A stretch of DNA of 5,409 nucleotides from CAZRRV01 sp964602735 (lineage in GTDB: Bacteria > Bacillota > Clostridia > Oscillospirales > Acutalibacteraceae). The stretch spans positions 1-5,409 of the forward strand of contig CAZRRV010000062.1 of the NCBI GenBank assembly GCA_964602735.1, read 5' to 3'. Below, piece by piece: positions 1 to 4,939 of this stretch; the stretch's first letter is position 1, and every line of letters starts with the position of its first letter. The notes under the pieces were generated by a model. It was given only the letters and a program-made list of their open reading frames with translations, ran no database searches and had not been told where the DNA came from. The translations under genes were made by a program, and so were the position numbers.

Positions 1-1
1 C

Positions 2-103
2 AGCAGACAATACAACCGTTTTCCCATGCGTCCTCTGAACTGGAAATCCCCTAAAAACGTCCTTGATGCTTTTCTCTCCTCCGGCGAAATCTTTTCTTCC
101 TGA
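2..103 (+). CDS. C-terminal end of a transposase, IS30-like (partial)
   Basis: A 33-codon open frame enters from the left edge and stops at TGA 101-103. It contains N-R-F-P-M-R-P-L-N-W-K-S-P-K-N-V, which fits the N..PR..L.w.tP.evf pattern typical of the C-terminus of IS30-family DDE transposases. Such enzymes cut and join insertion-sequence ends. Only the tail is visible, with no catalytic residues, so the family call rests on one short motif. If right, the IS right end should lie shortly after the stop, around 104-160; I cannot delimit its inverted repeat. The other two forward frames stop at 54 and 36. An unrelated phage or host gene end is the alternative. Confidence 0.5.
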   Translation, partial: SRQYNRFPMRPLNWKSPKNVLDAFLSSGEIFSS

Positions 104-162
104 TTCTGTAACATATCATTGACAAACCTACATAAAGAGACTTGTTTTGATAATTAAATTAC

Positions 163-191
163 TTGACAGGATAAACCGAATATGGTACGCT
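163..191 (+). promoter_or_regulatory. Sigma-70/SigA-type promoter for RNA copy 1
   Basis: A perfect -35 TTGACA (163-168) is followed by a 17-nt spacer and a weak -10 TACGCT (186-191), preceded by TGG, which gives an extended -10. The predicted start, about 7 nt downstream near 198, coincides with the first base of the closing stem of the structured RNA. The equivalent position upstream of RNA copy 2 has a matching promoter with the same spacing. Confidence 0.6.
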
Positions 192-197
192 AAGCAG

Positions 198-308
198 AGC
201 AAGTAGTAGCTTACTAAGGAGAGCGCCGCGAAAGCGGAGGACACGATGCAAATTCGTGCGCTTGCCGTGCCATAGGGTATCGAAAGATACGCTGTGGCAT
301 TTTTATTT
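198..308 (+). ncRNA. Structured RNA, copy 1 (unidentified; sRNA or leader)
   Basis: About 111 nt between a promoter and a terminator. Visible pairings: closing stem GCAAG 199-203 with CTTGC 261-265; short hairpin TAGTA 204-208 with TACTA 212-216; hairpin CCGC-GAAA-GCGG 226-237 with a GNRA tetraloop; hairpin CACGA 242-246 with TCGTG 254-258 around the loop TGCAAAT; then a terminator hairpin with a second GAAA loop. An unpaired AAGGAG sits at 216-221. Copy 2 at 751-861 keeps the architecture while changing paired bases, which supports a selected RNA fold. I do not recognise it as any riboswitch, ribozyme or tRNA I know. It could be a free small RNA or an attenuator leader for the gene at 327. 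Confidence 0.6.
267..308 (+). terminator. Intrinsic terminator of RNA copy 1
   Basis: GCCATAG (269-275) pairs with CTGTGGC (292-298), extendable by T268-A299. After a G-G mismatch, GTATC (277-281) pairs with GATAC (286-290) around a GAAA tetraloop. The stem is followed by five T's (300-304), A and TTT. A strong hairpin plus U-tract is the standard Rho-independent signal. The ribosome-binding site of the next gene begins only 3 nt later, so readthrough or attenuation may set expression of that gene. Confidence 0.75.
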
Positions 309-334
309 ACAGGGAGGTTCGTTTTTACGGGCGG
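269..334 (+). repeat. 66-bp direct repeat, copy A (terminator + RBS + ACGGGCGG)
   Basis: Bases 269-334 and 822-887 are identical except at 309 (A) versus 862 (G). The block spans the terminator hairpin, the U-tract, the GGGAGG ribosome-binding site and ACGGGCGG, and ends abruptly where the downstream coding sequences diverge. Upstream of it, the RNAs match in structure more than in sequence. Confidence 0.9.
312..329 (+). promoter_or_regulatory. Strong RBS followed by ACG instead of ATG
   Basis: GGGAGG at 312-317 is a near-ideal Shine-Dalgarno. Nine bases later, where ATG would be expected, stands ACG (327-329), in frame with the ORF ending at 722. The same arrangement is preserved in the second copy (865-870 and 880-882). 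Either ACG is used as a rare start, or translation begins at ATG 354 with a weaker, distant purine-rich site. Confidence 0.45.
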
Positions 335-722
335 ACGCGGAGCGAGCTCGGGGATGAGCGACAAAGGAAAGAAATACGGGACGGAATATAAGACGCTTGC
401 ACAATTCGGAAATGTTAAAGTTGTGAAATATGTAGAAGGCAACACGAAGGCTCCTCTGGAAACTATGACGCGCGGTAGAGTGTATGCGACATTGGATGCC
501 GACAACGATATTAAATATATTACGCTTCATGATTCTGAAAACGAAAGAAACCTTACAATCGAAGTGAAAGGCCCGGAGCATCACGGCCTAAAAACGCCGC
601 ACGTTCATGTGGGGTATGAACACGACGAATATGGCACAAGGCCGCCGATTGAAAAAGAGCTGAAACTAATCGATAAGATTTTGCACTTATGGGACAAACG
701 ACGGAAGAAATTAGGCTTGTAA
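327..722 (+). CDS. Orphan phage toxin-like C-terminal domain protein (TGGRGASSG type)
   Basis: Function unknown. From ACG 327 the product is 131 aa beginning TGGRGASSGMSDKG; from ATG 354 it is 122 aa. Numbered from Met354, it has an ETMT-RGRVYATLD segment (36-48), a histidine-rich stretch EHHGLKTPHVHVGYEHDEYG (75-94, with H83, H85 and H90 as possible metal or catalytic residues) and a basic C-terminus (KRRKKLGL). There is no signal peptide or membrane segment. From memory, similar GGRG.SSG-MSDKG proteins occur in Clostridia phages, alone or as C-termini of larger phage proteins; this is the basis for the toxin-like call and is inference. I start at 327 because of the strong Shine-Dalgarno and because GGRGASSG seems family-typical. 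It is clearly richer in A+T than the DUF4417 and portal genes. No overlapping immunity-like gene follows; the next unit is RNA copy 2, whose candidate promoter overlaps its stop. Confidence 0.6.
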   Translation, partial: TGGRGASSGMSDKGKKYGTEYKTLAQFGNVKVVKYVEGNTKAPLETMTRGRVYATLDADNDIKYITLHDSENERNLTIEVKGPEHHGLKTPHVHVGYEHDEYGTRPPIEKELKLIDKILHLWDKRRKKLGL

Positions 723-745
723 TCGAATAAGATATATAATATACT
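717..745 (+). promoter_or_regulatory. Promoter for RNA copy 2
   Basis: TTGTAA (717-722, overlapping the preceding stop codon) is followed by 17 nt and TATACT (740-745); an overlapping TATAAT lies at 735-740. Transcription would start at about 751-752, exactly at the first base of the closing stem CAGCA. Spacing matches promoter 1, though the boxes differ. Confidence 0.55.
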
Positions 746-750
746 ATGGT

Positions 751-861
751 CAGCAGTAATCGTCTACGAAGGAGGACGCCGTGAAAGCGGAGGGCCCGGT
801 GCGACTCCGGGTGCTGCGAACGCCATAGGGTATCGAAAGATACGCTGTGGCATTTTTATTT
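751..861 (+). ncRNA. Structured RNA, copy 2 (unidentified; sRNA or leader)
   Basis: Paralogue of 198-308 with the same ~111-nt length. Closing stem CAGCA 751-755 with TGCTG 812-816; CCGT-GAAA-GCGG 779-790, with a G-U pair where copy 1 has C-G; CCCGG 795-799 with CCGGG 807-811 around the loop TGCGACT; then a terminator hairpin identical to copy 1. AAGGAG (769-774) is conserved unpaired. Relative to copy 1, three of the five hairpin-4 base pairs and most closing-stem pairs differ without breaking pairing, while loops and single-stranded purines are conserved. The next gene is DUF4417, not the GGRG protein, which argues that the RNA is a portable unit. Identity unknown. Confidence 0.6.
822..861 (+). 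terminator. Intrinsic terminator of RNA copy 2
   Basis: GCCATAG (822-828) pairs with CTGTGGC (845-851), and GTATC (830-834) with GATAC (839-843) around GAAA, followed by ATTTTTATTT. It is identical to the first terminator. It lies 41 nt upstream of the DUF4417 start codon. Confidence 0.75.
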
Positions 862-887
862 GCAGGGAGGTTCGTTTTTACGGGCGG
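822..887 (+). repeat. 66-bp direct repeat, copy B
   Basis: Second copy of 269-334, with 65 of 66 bases identical. Here its conserved ACG opens only a 25-codon frame (880-957). The real downstream gene starts in another frame at 902 with its own Shine-Dalgarno, so this copy appears to have lost or exchanged the gene it originally served. Confidence 0.9.
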
Positions 888-901
888 CAGAGGAGAAAGC
901 G

Positions 902-1540
902 ATGAACCGTACAAGGGAGCGCCGCAATTACGAGAACTTGCAGCGACGTATCTTTGACGGCGAAGGCGAGTACGGTATCCCGGCGATAAAGCCGGTTCAC
1001 TTTTCCGTCGATTGTGAGTTTATCGGGTTCAATTACGCGGCCACCGCAACCGACAGGGGAAACAAAGGCGTTCACTTCTTTATCGACGACTATCAATTCA
1101 ACAGATTGTGGACGAATATAGATCGATATGTCCCCCTGCTTGCGCAGTTCCGCTACGTTATGAGTCCGGACTTCAGCACTTACACCGACTTCCCGAAAGC
1201 GATACAGATTTACAACCACTACCGTAAGCACTGGGTCGGCGCGTATTTGCAGGAATGCGGCGTGAACGTTATTCCCACAATTTCGTGGAGCACGCCGGAC
1301 AGCTTCGGGTGGTGCTTCGACGGGGAGCCGTGCGGCGGCGCGGTTGCGGTTTCGAGTGTGGGATGTATGAACGGCGGAGAAAAGCGGAAGCTGTTTCTTG
1401 CCGGGTATGACGGGATGATACGGCGGTTACGGCCGGAAACAATTGTATTTTACGGCGGCGTTCCGAAAGAATGCACGGGGAATATCGTGCGGATAAAATC
1501 GTTTCAGGAAAAATTCAAAATTGCGGTTTGCGAGGGGTGA
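902..1540 (+). CDS. DUF4417 family protein
   Basis: A 212-aa soluble protein of unknown function. It carries the hallmarks I associate with DUF4417, a family common in phages and mobile elements: VHFFIDDYQFNRLW (57-70), SPDFSTYTDFPKAIQIYN (88-105), VIPTISWS (123-130), the FGWCFDG segment (135-141) and the IRRLRPETIVFYGG segment (173-186). The conserved acidic and aromatic residues look enzyme-like, but no catalytic role is established to my knowledge. ATG 902 is chosen because AGAGGAG (889-895) sits 6 nt upstream; an upstream in-frame TTG at 860 lies inside the terminator repeat and is unlikely. It is full length and intact. It is followed after 5 bp by the portal gene, so it is probably cotranscribed. 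Its GC-rich composition matches the portal, not the preceding ORF. Confidence 0.75.
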   Translation: MNRTRERRNYENLQRRIFDGEGEYGIPAIKPVHFSVDCEFIGFNYAATATDRGNKGVHFFIDDYQFNRLWTNIDRYVPLLAQFRYVMSPDFSTYTDFPKAIQIYNHYRKHWVGAYLQECGVNVIPTISWSTPDSFGWCFDGEPCGGAVAVSSVGCMNGGEKRKLFLAGYDGMIRRLRPETIVFYGGVPKECTGNIVRIKSFQEKFKIAVCEG

Positions 1541-1545
1541 GAGAT

Positions 1546-2940
1546 ATGCCGAACACCGGCGGCAGACAGATGTACGGGCGGCGGATTATTTTATCCGGCG
1601 AGCGGGAAATCAACGAAGGCAATGTCGCGGAGGTATTGCAGAAAGCTCTGAACATACACCGGGCCAACAGGAGCGAAATTCAATATCTGTGGGACTACTA
1701 CCGCGGCAAACAGCCGATATTGAGCCGGACAAAAGAGGTGCGGAGCGATATTTGCAACAAAGTCGTGGAAAACCGGGCGAACGAGATTGTTTCTTTCAAA
1801 GTGGGCTATCTTTGCGGCGAGCCTATTCAATATGTCGGACGGAGCGGGGACGATCGCGTAACCGAGGCGATAACCCGGCTGAACGAACTGATGTTTTCCG
1901 AGGACAAGGCGAGCCAGGATCAGGAGATAGTGGAGTGGCAGATGATTTGCGGCACGGCCTACCGGCTTGTGCTCCCCGACGCGGATGAACCCGACTCTGC
2001 GCCTTTTGAACTTTACACACTTGACCCGCGCGATACTTTTGTGGTATATTCAAACTCGGTGGGGCACCCTCCCCTTATGGGAGTTACATACACCCGCGAC
2101 GAGCAGGGCGTAACGCGCTATTCCGTTTATACCGAAAACAGATATTACGAGCTGGTCGACGGAAGACTTGACGCGGGCAGGACGGAGGCGCACGCGCTTG
2201 ACTGCGTGCCGATATTCGAATATCCCGCCAATAATGCGCGGCAGGGCGCTTTCGAGATTGTGCTGCCTTTACTCGACGCGATAAACAATGTGGAAAGCAA
2301 CCGGCTCGACGGAGTGGAGCAGTTTGTTCAGGCGTACTGGAAATTTATAGGGTGCAAAATATCGCCGGAGGAATACGAGGAGTTTTTGCGGCGCGGCGCG
2401 ATTATGATACCCCCGAACGACGGCGGCGGGAATATCGATGTCGATTTGGTTGTTAAGGAACTGAGCCAGGCGCAGACGCAAACGCTGAAAGACGATTTAT
2501 ATACCGCGGTGCTTACGGTATGCGGAATGCCGAACCGGAACGGCGGGAGTTCCACCAGCGACACTGGCGCGGCGGTGCTTTTAAGAGACGGGTGGAGCCT
2601 GGCCGAGGCGCGGGCGAAAGACAGCGAGCATATATTCCGGCGTTCCGAGAAGAAGATGCTGAAACTCGTGCTGCGGCTGTGCCGCGATTTGGCGGGGCTG
2701 GAACTGGAACTCAAAGACATAGATTTACAGTTTACCCGGCGCAATTACGACAATATACAAAGCAAGGCGCAAGTGCTTGACATAATGCTGAAGAACCCGA
2801 AGATACACCCGCTGCTCGCGTTCCAGTCGGCGGGGCTGTTTGTGGATCCGGAGAGCGCTTACTCGCTGTCGATGAAATACGCCGACGGGGTTAAAGAGGC
2901 GGAGACCGCCGAGCTGATGGCGGCGGCGCGGGGCGAGTGA
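1546..2940 (+). CDS. Phage portal protein, SPP1 gp6 type
   Basis: 464 aa, close to the usual size of the SPP1-like portal family (Phage_prot_Gp6). Twelve portal subunits form the ring at one capsid vertex through which DNA is packaged and ejected. Family-typical segments include the N-terminal YLWDYYRGKQPIL stretch, ICNKVVENRANEIVSFKVGY-LCGEPIQY, the central LLDAINNVESNRLDGVEQFV region and a C-terminal RNYDNIQSKAQ-LDIMLKNPKIHPLLAFQSAGLF-DPE segment. ATG 1546 lies 8 nt after GAGGGG (1532-1537); Met at 1570 (MYGRR) is a credible alternative, since many relatives, as I recall them, begin with a similar M-GRR. The gene is intact. Its TGA stop overlaps the ATG of the MuF gene by 1 nt, indicating translational coupling in a head-gene operon. 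Confidence 0.9.
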   Translation: MPNTGGRQMYGRRIILSGEREINEGNVAEVLQKALNIHRANRSEIQYLWDYYRGKQPILSRTKEVRSDICNKVVENRANEIVSFKVGYLCGEPIQYVGRSGDDRVTEAITRLNELMFSEDKASQDQEIVEWQMICGTAYRLVLPDADEPDSAPFELYTLDPRDTFVVYSNSVGHPPLMGVTYTRDEQGVTRYSVYTENRYYELVDGRLDAGRTEAHALDCVPIFEYPANNARQGAFEIVLPLLDAINNVESNRLDGVEQFVQAYWKFIGCKISPEEYEEFLRRGAIMIPPNDGGGNIDVDLVVKELSQAQTQTLKDDLYTAVLTVCGMPNRNGGSSTSDTGAAVLLRDGWSLAEARAKDSEHIFRRSEKKMLKLVLRLCRDLAGLELELKDIDLQFTRRNYDNIQSKAQVLDIMLKNPKIHPLLAFQSAGLFVDPESAYSLSMKYADGVKEAETAELMAAARGE

Positions 2941-3602
2941 TGACTTACGGGCGGACGGACAGGGTTATAAAGAGCATAATCCGCAAGCTGATAGACGAGT
3001 ATAACCGCCTTAAAGGATTAACGGGGTTCGACGAAGTGAACCTGCTGCGGTCGGTAAACGAGGTATACGCGGAGATTGACGGATATATCCGGGGCGCGTA
3101 TCTGGAACTGGCTCGTGCAGAGTATGACAGCGCGGCGCGGGACAACGGAAATCATACGGAGATAACCGGCGCGTGGGTGGCGGCGTTGCTTGCGGCGTAT
3201 AACCCGGTGAGCAAATACATTTACGATAACGAATTTGAGCGCAAGCGCTCCCGGCTGTTTGAGGCAATGGTGGCGTCGGAGGGCGGCGGAGACGCGGAGG
3301 TAGACCGGGCGAAGCGGTTAATGGCGACACAGGCCTCGGCGTACGCGGTGGAAATAACCGACGCGGCGACATTGCAGGCCTACCGTGACGGCGGCGTGGA
3401 ATATGTGCGGTGGATAAGCGAAGACGACGGCCGCACCTGCCCTACCTGCGCGGAGCGCAGCGGTGTAATTTACCCGATAGACGAGATACCGGCGAAGCCG
3501 CATATAAACTGCCGGTGCCGGATTGAAGCGGTAAAGGAAGATGCTGCGGATGCCGGGGGAAGCGGAGCATTGCAGAGAACCGCAATCTTGCTATGGGATT
3601 AA
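2940..3602 (+). CDS. Minor head protein, MuF / SPP1 gp7 type (C-terminal cassette out of frame)
   Basis: 220 aa as read. MuF-type minor head proteins sit with the portal inside the capsid and can be ejected with DNA. In many Firmicutes temperate phages the MuF domain carries variable C-terminal toxin domains (the MuF polymorphic toxins). Visible: a helical N-terminal half, then YNPVSKYIYDNEFERKRSRL (87-106) and the core YVRWISEDDGRTCPTC (155-170) with C167, C170 and the C-terminal KPHINCRC (H188, C191, C193), a probable metal-binding set. ATG 2940 overlaps the portal stop; GTG 2937 is possible. After residue ~205 the frame gives a meaningless tail ending at 3602. In the alternative frame SIAENRNLA, starting at 3566, leads into the next ORF, so a one-base shift near GGGGG (3555-3559) separates the MuF domain from its C-terminal domain. 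The joined protein would be 366 aa. Confidence 0.88.
   Translation: MTYGRTDRVIKSIIRKLIDEYNRLKGLTGFDEVNLLRSVNEVYAEIDGYIRGAYLELARAEYDSAARDNGNHTEITGAWVAALLAAYNPVSKYIYDNEFERKRSRLFEAMVASEGGGDAEVDRAKRLMATQASAYAVEITDAATLQAYRDGGVEYVRWISEDDGRTCPTCAERSGVIYPIDEIPAKPHINCRCRIEAVKEDAADAGGSGALQRTAILLWD
3291..3457 (+). repeat. 167-bp MuF recombination arm, copy A
   Basis: Identical to 5243-5409 except at 3404 (T) versus 5356 (C), a synonymous Tyr-codon change. It encodes MuF residues 118 to about 173, the conserved core just before the variable C-terminal region. Copy B runs to the window edge, so the true repeat may be longer. Confidence 0.95.
3555..3559 (+). other. GGGGG frameshift point between MuF and its C-terminal domain
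   Basis: Adding one G here (or a -1 shift in translation) joins the MuF frame to the ORF ending at 4039 through DAGGKRSIAENRNLAMGLRK. The in-frame context GCC-GGG-GGA-AGC is not a proper X-XXY-YYZ slippery heptamer. A base lost from the G run by mutation, phase variation or sequencing error is therefore the simplest explanation; programmed shifting is possible but not supported. Confidence 0.6.
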
Positions 3603-4039
3603 GAAAACCGCCGTCGCATATTTTGACGGATGATGAGATAAAAAACATCAAAAACGATGCGAGAAGTATCAAAGTTCCGGAAAATATCTTGCGCTTTAAT
3701 GAAGGTTCGCGAACCGGTTTCAATGAAAGACACGGACTGATTTATGTCAGAGGGGATGTATTACCCGATACGACTTCAATGATAGCAAGAGATAAGATGT
3801 CATCAAAAGCAGTTTTAGCGCACGAATATTATGGACACGTTAAAAACAGTCCATCGGAATATGATCCGAGTGATTGGCGGGATGAGTTTCGAGCAAGCTA
3901 CGACGCGGCGATAAACACTCCAAATCTGTCGGATGAAGAGCGTAAGGATTTGATGGTGGATGCATATGATCGTGCGAGAGACGCAGGTCAACCAAGGCAA
4001 TATGATGAAAAAGCGAGGAAAATTATTTATGGCTATTAA
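3593..4039 (+). CDS. C-terminal MuF cassette with HEYYGH motif (candidate metal-dependent toxin domain)
   Basis: 148 aa from ATG 3593; coding sense extends back to about 3566 (SIAENRNLA), so this is probably the 3' part of the MuF gene and not a separate gene. No convincing Shine-Dalgarno precedes the ATG. Features: HILTDDEI (9-16), YVRGDVLPDT (51-60), HEYYGH (77-82), DEFRASY (97-103) and a C-terminal helical segment. HEYYGH matches the HEXXGH zinc motif known from dipeptidyl peptidase III (M49), and E98 in DEFRAS could serve as a third ligand as in that family's EECRAE-like motif. This is analogy by motif, not demonstrated homology. The domain seems, from memory, to recur at the C-terminus of Clostridia MuF proteins. 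It is notably A+T-richer than the MuF part. Its stop overlaps the start of the zinc-ribbon gene by 11 nt. Confidence 0.7.
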   Translation: MGLRKPPSHILTDDEIKNIKNDARSIKVPENILRFNEGSRTGFNERHGLIYVRGDVLPDTTSMIARDKMSSKAVLAHEYYGHVKNSPSEYDPSDWRDEFRASYDAAINTPNLSDEERKDLMVDAYDRARDAGQPRQYDEKARKIIYGY

Positions 4040-4208
4040 GTATAATGATCAGGAAAATAAGGCGCTTGATGAAAAAGAAAACAATCCAAACAAAAAGGTA
4101 ATTTGCCCGCGATGTGGAAAAGAGTTGCAGTATAGGGACTTCGGAAACTCATACGAAGTTAAGTGTCCAACCGAAGGATGTCTAAAGTCGGTTTTCCGAG
4201 GAATTTAA
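4029..4208 (+). CDS. Small zinc-ribbon protein (candidate immunity/partner of the MuF cassette)
   Basis: 59 aa. CPRC (C26, C29) and CPTEGC (C46, C51) form a CxxC...CxxxxC zinc ribbon enclosing KELQYRDFGNSYEVK. The N-terminus is charged and Asn/Lys/Glu-rich, and the protein ends FRGI. ATG 4029 is chosen because GAGG (4015-4018) lies 10 nt upstream and because it overlaps the preceding stop by 11 nt; the in-frame ATG at 3960 lies deep in the previous gene. Small proteins of this kind appear, from memory, after HEYYGH-type MuF proteins. Tight overlap with a toxin-like domain is typical of immunity genes, so immunity is a reasonable guess, but zinc ribbons are also common in regulatory proteins. 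Composition matches the HEYYGH cassette, suggesting the two moved together. Confidence 0.75.
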   Translation: MAIKYNDQENKALDEKENNPNKKVICPRCGKELQYRDFGNSYEVKCPTEGCLKSVFRGI

Positions 4209-4234
4209 GTGTTAGTAAAACTAAATATTTTTTC

Positions 4235-4264
4235 AAAGCACGATGCAATGCACCGTGCTTTTTT
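4235..4264 (+). terminator. Intrinsic terminator after the zinc-ribbon gene
   Basis: AAAGCACG (4235-4242) pairs perfectly with CGTGCTTT (4254-4261) around an 11-nt loop, and six T's occupy 4259-4264. It lies 26 nt after the zinc-ribbon stop and closes the head operon/cassette transcript. Only about 24 nt separate it from the next start codon, with no obvious promoter there, so the methyltransferase-like gene depends on readthrough or on a promoter upstream of the hairpin. Confidence 0.8.
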
Positions 4265-4288
4265 AATGGCAAAAATGAGGAGAGATGT

Positions 4289-4939
4289 ATGATGCAGGAC
4301 AGACAGCTGTGGCTGGACGGTATGGATCCGAGTGAGGAAAATTATCAGGCCTTCGTGGACAAGTTCAAGCCGAAAAAAACAACGGACGATTGTTACACGC
4401 CCGAACCTGTATACAACGCTGTGGAAAAATATGTCCGGGAACATTACGGCTTGCAAGACGCCACTTTTGTGCGCCCGTTCTATCCAGGAGGAGATTACGA
4501 AAGATTCGATTATCCGCAACGCGCGGTGGTGGTGGACAATCCACCTTTTAGCATCTTTAATCAAATTTTGGCCTTCTACTGCAAACATGGGATCCAATTC
4601 TTCCTGTTCGCTCCGGGGTTACTACTGGGTACGCCATATAAGAACCAATGCACGATTGTCGCGACAGGAGCGAAAGTGATCTACGAAAACGGCGCGGTCG
4701 TGGTGACCTCATTCGTCACGAATCTTGAGCCGGGGGTGGCGATTAGAAGCGATCCCCGGTTGCACGACGAAGTGGAAAAGGCGTCGAATGAAAACGCAAA
4801 GTCACAAAAAAAAACATTACGACAAATATCGGTACGACGATCACATTATTACCGCCGCAAGAGTGCAGTATTTGAGCAAGCATCACATAGATTTTACGCT
4901 GATGAAAAAAGACACGGTATTGATTTCAGGTTTAGATAA
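4289..4939 (+). CDS. Phage adenine-methyltransferase-like protein, N-terminal part (frameshifted)
   Basis: The genuine sequence runs from Met 4289 to about residue 175, after which the frame is wrong and stops at 4939. ATG 4289 follows GAGGAG (4277-4282) by 6 nt. Visible: a QAFVDKFKPKKTTDDCYTP segment (20-38), VRPFYPGGDY (61-70), then VVVDNPPFSI (80-89). D/N-P-P-F/Y is the catalytic motif IV of N6-adenine DNA methyltransferases, and NPPFS resembles the EcoRI-methylase type. FFLFAP (104-109) and NGAVVVTSFVTN (134-145) follow. A classical FxGxG SAM-binding motif is not apparent, so activity is uncertain. Removing one A from the nine-A run (4806-4814) restores a single 280-aa frame to 5132, so the intact ancestral gene is 4289-5132. 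Confidence 0.75.
   Translation: MMQDRQLWLDGMDPSEENYQAFVDKFKPKKTTDDCYTPEPVYNAVEKYVREHYGLQDATFVRPFYPGGDYERFDYPQRAVVVDNPPFSIFNQILAFYCKHGIQFFLFAPGLLLGTPYKNQCTIVATGAKVIYENGAVVVTSFVTNLEPGVAIRSDPRLHDEVEKASNENAKSQKKTLRQISVRRSHYYRRKSAVFEQASHRFYADEKRHGIDFRFR

Noticed and set aside
198..308. tRNA or known riboswitch/ribozyme
   Set aside because: There is no T-loop, anticodon arm or CCA, and I cannot match the conserved core to a class I know; it stays unidentified.
294..326. GTG 294 as start of the first small protein
   Set aside because: It lies inside the 3' arm of the terminator hairpin and has no ribosome-binding site; the strong GGGAGG site is downstream of it.
128..584. Minus-strand open frames over the first 600 bases
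   Set aside because: They run through the promoter, structured RNA and a family-like forward gene, and have no recognisable protein features.
860..901. TTG 860 as start of the DUF4417 gene
   Set aside because: It sits at the end of the terminator U-tract, while ATG 902 has a perfect Shine-Dalgarno.
2520..2780. Alternative-frame ORFs inside portal and MuF genes
   Set aside because: They are Arg/Pro-rich shadow translations of GC-rich coding sequence with no ribosome-binding sites.
3552..3562. Programmed -1 ribosomal frameshift heptamer in MuF
   Set aside because: In-frame context GCC-GGG-GGA does not satisfy X-XXY-YYZ, and I see no convincing downstream stimulatory hairpin; a G-run indel is simpler.
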